A DNA stretch of 8,237 bases, from assembly GCA_041486115.1 (NCBI GenBank), contig JBGPKT010000104.1:1-8237 (forward strand). Direction: 5' to 3'. Source of the stretch: JACQBY01 sp041486115 (lineage in GTDB: Bacteria; Nitrospirota; Nitrospiria; JACQBW01). The notes beneath the pieces are model-generated. The model did no database searches and was not told the origin of the DNA. It saw only the letters and a program-made list of their open reading frames with translations. Within the stretch, counting starts at the first letter, position 1. Each line of letters starts with the position of its first letter. This document shows positions 4,990 through 8,237 of this stretch, piece after piece. A program made the translations under genes and the position numbers.

Positions 4990-7077
4990 ATGAAAAAAGA
5001 TGCGACAATATGGTTTTTGTCAATTTCGTTCTTACTCCTTACAATGGCAGGATGTGGCGGAAGTAACGCAGGTTCAAGTGGATCGTTATCGAGTGTCATC
5101 GCGGTTGCATGTTCTCCCTGGACGTTAAAGACATCCAATCCCCTGTTTCAAGTGGTCTGGTCGGGGTCCCAATTTGTGGCCGTAGGAAGTTCCGGGACGA
5201 TTCGCACATCCCCCGACGGCATCGTATGGACCACCCGAACATCGGGGGCGGTGAACCCATTAGTCGGTATTAACTGGTCTGGCACCCAATTTGTCGCAGT
5301 AGGACCTTTTGGCACCATCGTCACTTCTCCCGACGGCATTGCCTGGACAACCCGACCTTTGGGGGCAACGTATTCTCTATATGGCGTTGCCTGGTCTGGT
5401 TCCCAGTTTGCCGCCGTGGGAAGTTTTGGCGTTATTCTGACATCCCCCGATGGCAATATATGGACGCCGCAAAACTCAGGAACTACCCATTATTTATATG
5501 GCGTTTCCTGGGTCAATAGTCAATTTATCGCGGTGGGAGATTCGGGAACCCTATTGACATCCGCAGATGGCAAGAACTGGACGATCCAAACGTCGGGGAC
5601 AACCCGTTCCCTGAATGGTATTGCCTGGTCAGGAGCTGAATTTGTGGCCGTGGGCAAATCAGGGACCCTCCTGAGATCCGTAGACAACGGCATCACCTGG
5701 AAAACCCAAAATTCTGGAACTACCCATTCGATCAACGACATCCTTTGGCACATTAATCAATTTTACGCAGTGGGAGACTCAGGAACCCTCCTGTCCTCCC
5801 CAGATGGCATCGCATGGGCGGCCCAAACCACAGGAACAACCAATTCCCTGTTTGGCATCGCCTCTGGCATGTCTTCCTCTGGAACCCAATTTGTCGTAGT
5901 AGGACCTATGGAAACTATTCTTAGATCTTCGGACGGCAGCCATTGGACAACTGAAACCGCAGGAACAAATAATAACCTGCATGGAGTTGCCTGGTCCGGC
6001 TCCCAGTTTGCCTCAGCGGGAAATTCTGGCACCATTCTGACATCCGAAGATGGCAGTGCATGGACCGCTCAAGCCTCGGGGACCCCGAATGACCTGAATG
6101 GCATTGCCTGGTCCGGCTCTCAGTTTATCGCGGTGGGAGATTCGGGAACCATTCTTACATCTTCGGGCAACAGCGCCACATGGACTGCTCGAACATCGGG
6201 AAAAACGAATGCCCTGAATGGCATTGCCTGGTCCGGCTCTCAGCTTGCCGCAGTGGGAACTCTCGGCACTATTCTGACATCTTCAGACAACGGCACCACA
6301 TGGACCTCCCGAACTTCGGGAACCACGAATGCCCTAAATAGTGTTACCTGGTCCGGAACCCGCTTTGCCGCAGTGGGAAATGTCGGAACCATTCTGACAT
6401 CTTCAGACAACGGCAGCACGTGGACCGCTCAAGCCTCGGGGACAACCCATTACCTATATGGTATTGCCTGGTCCGGCACCCAGTTTGCCGCAGTGGGAGA
6501 TTCGGGAATCATATTGACGTCGCCGAACGGTCATACATGGACGACCCAAATTTCAGGAACAACCAGCGCCCTGGTTCGTATTACCTGGTCCGGCACCCAG
6601 TTTGCCGCAGTAGGAAATGTCGGAACCATTCTGACATCTTCAGACGGCATCACATGGACCGCTCAAACCGCAGGAATAACCAGTGCCCTGTACGGCATTA
6701 CCTGGTCTGGGACTCAGTTCGTCGCAGTGGGAAGCTCCGGAACGATCCTCACCTCATGCACAGGCGGAGAAAATTTCAGCGGAGCCACTTCGGGCGGGCT
6801 TCCTTCAGTTCCAGAAGGCGTCGTTGCCGGGCAAGGAGCGCCTGGCATCATTAGTATTACCTGGACCGATACTCCCGGGGCGACATCCTATAACATCTAT
6901 ATGGACATCAAACCGGGGGTATCTACAACGACCAACGTTTCTAAAAACAGCGTAGCGACCCCGCCGTTTTCCCAATCCGGACTGACAACTGGATTTACCT
7001 ATTATTTTATAGTCACTGCGGTAAATGGGTCCGGAGAAAGCCCTGCGTCGGCCGAAGTGTCAGCTATTGCGCCGTAG
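4990..7077 (+). CDS. Lipoprotein with 14 propeller-type (Asp-box/Ycf48-like) repeats and a C-terminal fibronectin type III domain
   Basis: A 695-residue exported lipoprotein. Residues 1-22 form a lipoprotein signal peptide (MKKDATIWF..., lipobox MAGC, Cys22). After a Gly/Ser linker, 14 repeats of 39-43 residues run from about residue 52 to 605, with consensus LxGIAWSGTQFAAVGxSGTI then LTSxDGxxWTxQTSGTTN. Repeats 5, 10 and 11 carry a full Asp-box (for example SSDNGTTW); most others are one residue shorter. This resembles beta-propellers of the BNR/Ycf48 type; 14 could be two seven-blade rings. A fibronectin III domain fills about 606-695 (ITWTDTPGATSYNIY, TYYFIVTAVNGSGESPAS). Apart from the lipobox, the only cysteines are Cys41 and Cys590, at the two ends of the array. 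Start at 4990 is supported by the signal peptide and adjacent promoter. Ligand and role are unknown; surface binding or a scaffolding role is a guess. Confidence 0.9.
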   Translation: MKKDATIWFLSISFLLLTMAGCGGSNAGSSGSLSSVIAVACSPWTLKTSNPLFQVVWSGSQFVAVGSSGTIRTSPDGIVWTTRTSGAVNPLVGINWSGTQFVAVGPFGTIVTSPDGIAWTTRPLGATYSLYGVAWSGSQFAAVGSFGVILTSPDGNIWTPQNSGTTHYLYGVSWVNSQFIAVGDSGTLLTSADGKNWTIQTSGTTRSLNGIAWSGAEFVAVGKSGTLLRSVDNGITWKTQNSGTTHSINDILWHINQFYAVGDSGTLLSSPDGIAWAAQTTGTTNSLFGIASGMSSSGTQFVVVGPMETILRSSDGSHWTTETAGTNNNLHGVAWSGSQFASAGNSGTILTSEDGSAWTAQASGTPNDLNGIAWSGSQFIAVGDSGTILTSSGNSATWTARTSGKTNALNGIAWSGSQLAAVGTLGTILTSSDNGTTWTSRTSGTTNALNSVTWSGTRFAAVGNVGTILTSSDNGSTWTAQASGTTHYLYGIAWSGTQFAAVGDSGIILTSPNGHTWTTQISGTTSALVRITWSGTQFAAVGNVGTILTSSDGITWTAQTAGITSALYGITWSGTQFVAVGSSGTILTSCTGGENFSGATSGGLPSVPEGVVAGQGAPGIISITWTDTPGATSYNIYMDIKPGVSTTTNVSKNSVATPPFSQSGLTTGFTYYFIVTAVNGSGESPASAEVSAIAP
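5143..6759 (+). repeat. Intragenic array of 14 tandem repeats (117-129 bp units)
   Basis: Units begin near 5143, 5260, 5377, 5494, 5611, 5731, 5848, 5977, 6094, 6214, 6334, 6454, 6571 and 6688. Nine units are 117 bp, four (5, 9, 10, 11) are 120 bp and unit 7 is 129 bp; the last ends early at the TGC of Cys590 (6757-6759). Later units are closer at the DNA level. Units 9 and 10 share about 30 identical bases at their starts, units 11 and 13 share a 33-base identical run, and units 8 and 11 share the run encoding WTAQASG. This points to recent internal duplication. Confidence 0.9.
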
Positions 7078-7115
7078 TTTTTTAATGATCTGGAGATTCC
7101 GGAAAACAGGACATT

Positions 7116-8048
7116 ATGCCTTTTCCTAAAGAACAGAACGCCCTCGGCGAGTTTGTGCGGCAGGAAGACCCATTTCGGAGTTGGGTCTCTCGCGATGGCT
7201 CTTCAGGTTATCCGGCCGAAGCCAACCGTTATCATCTCTATGTTTCGCTCGCCTGCCCCTGGGCCCACCGGACTATAATCATTCGAAAACTAAGGGGCCT
7301 TGAAGAGGCCATCGGAATGACCGTGGTCGATCCGATCCGGGACGCACGCGGATGGGCATTCCGAAACGGTCCCGGATTTTCCGAAGATCCGGTCAACGGA
7401 TTTAAGTTTCTAAGTGAGGCCTACCGGGTGATGGACCCGAATTTCAATGCCCGCGCCACAGTCCCCGTTCTCTGGGACAAAAAAGAAGGCCGGATCGTGA
7501 ACAATTCAGATGATGATATCATGCGGATGTTTAATGGCGAGTTCAATGCCTTCACCTCGAACGATTTGGATTTTTATCCGGCGAGCCTTCGTGAGGAAAT
7601 CGATCAGGTTAATAGTCTCGTCTATCCCAATATCAATGATGGCGTCTACCGGGCGGGGTTTGCAACCACTCAGAAGGCCTATGAACGATCCGTTTATAAA
7701 CTGTTTGACGCCCTGGACGAGCTCGAGAAACGGCTGTCAGGCCAGCGTTATCTGGCCGGCCATCAACAGACCGAAGCCGACTGGAAACTGTTTACAACAC
7801 TGATCCGGTTCGATGCGGTTTATTACATTCATTTTAAATGCAATATCCGCCGCATCGTCGATTATAAAAATATTTATGGATACCTGAGAGACCTCTATCA
7901 GCATGATGGAATCGCGGAAACCGTCAATTTTTACCATATTAAACGGCATTATTTTATGACTCACGAAGACATTAATCCGAACCGTATTGTCCCGGCGGGA
8001 CCCCAGCTTGATTTTACGTCCCCTCATGGGAGAAATTCGCTCAAATAA
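7116..8048 (+). CDS. yqjG: Glutathionyl-hydroquinone reductase (YqjG/ECM4 family, GST superfamily)
   Basis: Cytoplasmic thiol enzyme that in known members reduces glutathionyl-hydroquinones with glutathione, giving free hydroquinone and GSSG. The 310-residue protein covers the whole family architecture. The N-terminal thioredoxin-like domain has catalytic Cys47 in SLACPWAHR, then GWAF (79-82) and TVPVLWDKKEGRIV (115-128). The helical GST C-domain has TEADWKLFTTLIRFDAVYYI (219-238), HFKCN, YGYLRDLYQ and a family-typical tail (IAETVNFYHIKRHYF, PHGRNS). Oddity: the segment that usually reads NESxEI, which binds the glutamyl end of glutathione, is NSDDDI here (130-135). An AGGA 4 nt before the ATG is a modest ribosome site. 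It starts 38 bp after the lipoprotein gene and may be co-transcribed. A hairpin terminator follows directly. Confidence 0.92.
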   Translation: MPFPKEQNALGEFVRQEDPFRSWVSRDGSSGYPAEANRYHLYVSLACPWAHRTIIIRKLRGLEEAIGMTVVDPIRDARGWAFRNGPGFSEDPVNGFKFLSEAYRVMDPNFNARATVPVLWDKKEGRIVNNSDDDIMRMFNGEFNAFTSNDLDFYPASLREEIDQVNSLVYPNINDGVYRAGFATTQKAYERSVYKLFDALDELEKRLSGQRYLAGHQQTEADWKLFTTLIRFDAVYYIHFKCNIRRIVDYKNIYGYLRDLYQHDGIAETVNFYHIKRHYFMTHEDINPNRIVPAGPQLDFTSPHGRNSLK

Positions 8049-8049
8049 A

Positions 8050-8084
8050 AAAGCCGTTGTTTTCTGTTAAAAAACAACGGCTTT
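8050..8084. terminator. Bidirectional hairpin terminator between convergent genes
   Basis: A perfect 14-bp stem AAAGCCGTTGTTTT / AAAACAACGGCTTT encloses a 7-nt loop. It starts 1 nt after the reductase stop. On the minus strand it is followed by TTTTTTATTT, a classic intrinsic terminator tail for the cold-shock gene, and that tail overlaps the reductase stop codon. On the plus strand the T-run is only three long, so termination there may be weaker. Confidence 0.88.
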
Positions 8085-8106
8085 ATGGATGTGCCATCTA
8101 TAATAA

Positions 8107-8125
8107 AATTTAATGAAATTAAATT
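8107..8125. repeat. AT-only inverted repeat downstream of the cold-shock gene
   Basis: AATTTAAT-gaa-ATTAAATT is a perfect 8-bp inverted repeat with a 3-base loop, 5 bp beyond the cold-shock stop. On the minus strand it is followed by TTATTATAG. It might protect or fold the mRNA 3' end, but an all-AT stem is weak. Confidence 0.3.
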
Positions 8126-8129
8126 AAGA

Positions 8130-8237
8130 TTATATCTTCACAACAGATGTTGCCTGGGGACCTTTTGCTCCCTTGGTCACTTCAAATTCAACTGCTTCGC
8201 CTTCGTTTAATGTCTTGTAACCATCTCCTTTAATTTC
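8130..8237 (-). CDS. Cold-shock domain protein (CspA family), C-terminal part only
   Basis: The minus strand encodes 35 residues and a TAA stop, entering from the right edge in frame. The sequence (EIKGDGYKTLNEGEAVEFEV, then TKGAKGPQATSVVKI) matches the second half of the single-domain OB fold of CspA-type proteins: the loop GDGYKTLNEGE, the strand VEFEV and the KGPQA motif before the last strand. Such proteins bind single-stranded RNA or DNA and act as RNA chaperones, in cold or constitutively. The RNP1 and RNP2 motifs lie off the window, so their integrity cannot be judged. It converges on the reductase gene and shares the hairpin terminator. Confidence 0.93.
   Translation of the reverse strand, partial: EIKGDGYKTLNEGEAVEFEVTKGAKGPQATSVVKI

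Noticed and set aside
5148..6035. Three minus-strand open frames of 77-102 codons inside the lipoprotein gene, similar to one another
   Set aside because: They repeat because the coding repeats beneath them repeat; no ribosome sites, and protein content (VPE.. PTATNW) is a mirror of the sense repeats.
6420..6854. A 144-codon plus-strand frame shifted against the lipoprotein gene, rich in Arg, His and Asn
   Set aside because: Shadow of the repeat array in another frame, with no start signal and low-complexity composition.

Overview
The window looks like chromosome of a diderm (Gram-negative) bacterium. It encodes a TolC-type outer-membrane channel with a periplasmic adaptor, a Sec/SPII lipoprotein and a glutathione-dependent enzyme. 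Base composition is near balanced. The mix of a DUF309 protein, a SnoaL-like protein, a YqjG-type reductase and a small cold-shock protein would fit environmental lineages such as Nitrospirota or deltaproteobacteria-like groups, but I cannot place it firmly. I see no mobile element, tRNA, rRNA or CRISPR.

Left part (1-3456, all minus strand). A small two-helix membrane protein (DUF2892/YgaP-like) lies upstream of a tight three-gene export operon: TolC-like channel, short HlyD/MacA-type adaptor, and an FtsX/LolC-type ABC permease that runs off the left edge. The three genes are joined by two ATGA overlaps of 4 bp, so they are probably translated in a coupled way. They should form an ABC-type tripartite exporter of the MacAB-TolC or DevBCA-TolC kind, with the ATPase expected beyond the edge. 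The adaptor has no alpha-helical hairpin, the part that normally docks to TolC.

Middle (3457-4989). A 321-bp divergent intergenic stretch is followed on the plus strand by a SnoaL/NTF2-like gene and a DUF309 gene, 10 bp apart and probably one transcript. An AT-rich gap of 209 bp follows, with a small nested hairpin/tandem repeat and then a near-consensus sigma70 promoter.

Right part (4990-8237). The promoter sits so close to the next start codon that the mRNA should be leaderless. The gene encodes a 695-residue lipoprotein of 14 propeller-type repeats plus a C-terminal fibronectin type III domain. The repeat array has the marks of a closed ring: the N-terminus supplies the strand missing from the last repeat, and the only two non-lipobox cysteines sit at the two ends of the array. 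Next comes a glutathionyl-hydroquinone reductase (YqjG/ECM4 family) with catalytic CPWA Cys47 but an altered glutathione-site motif. It converges on a partial cold-shock protein gene, and a strong hairpin between them can serve as terminator.

The most unusual items are the hairpin-less adaptor paired with a TolC, and the leaderless, possibly disulfide-stapled 14-repeat lipoprotein.
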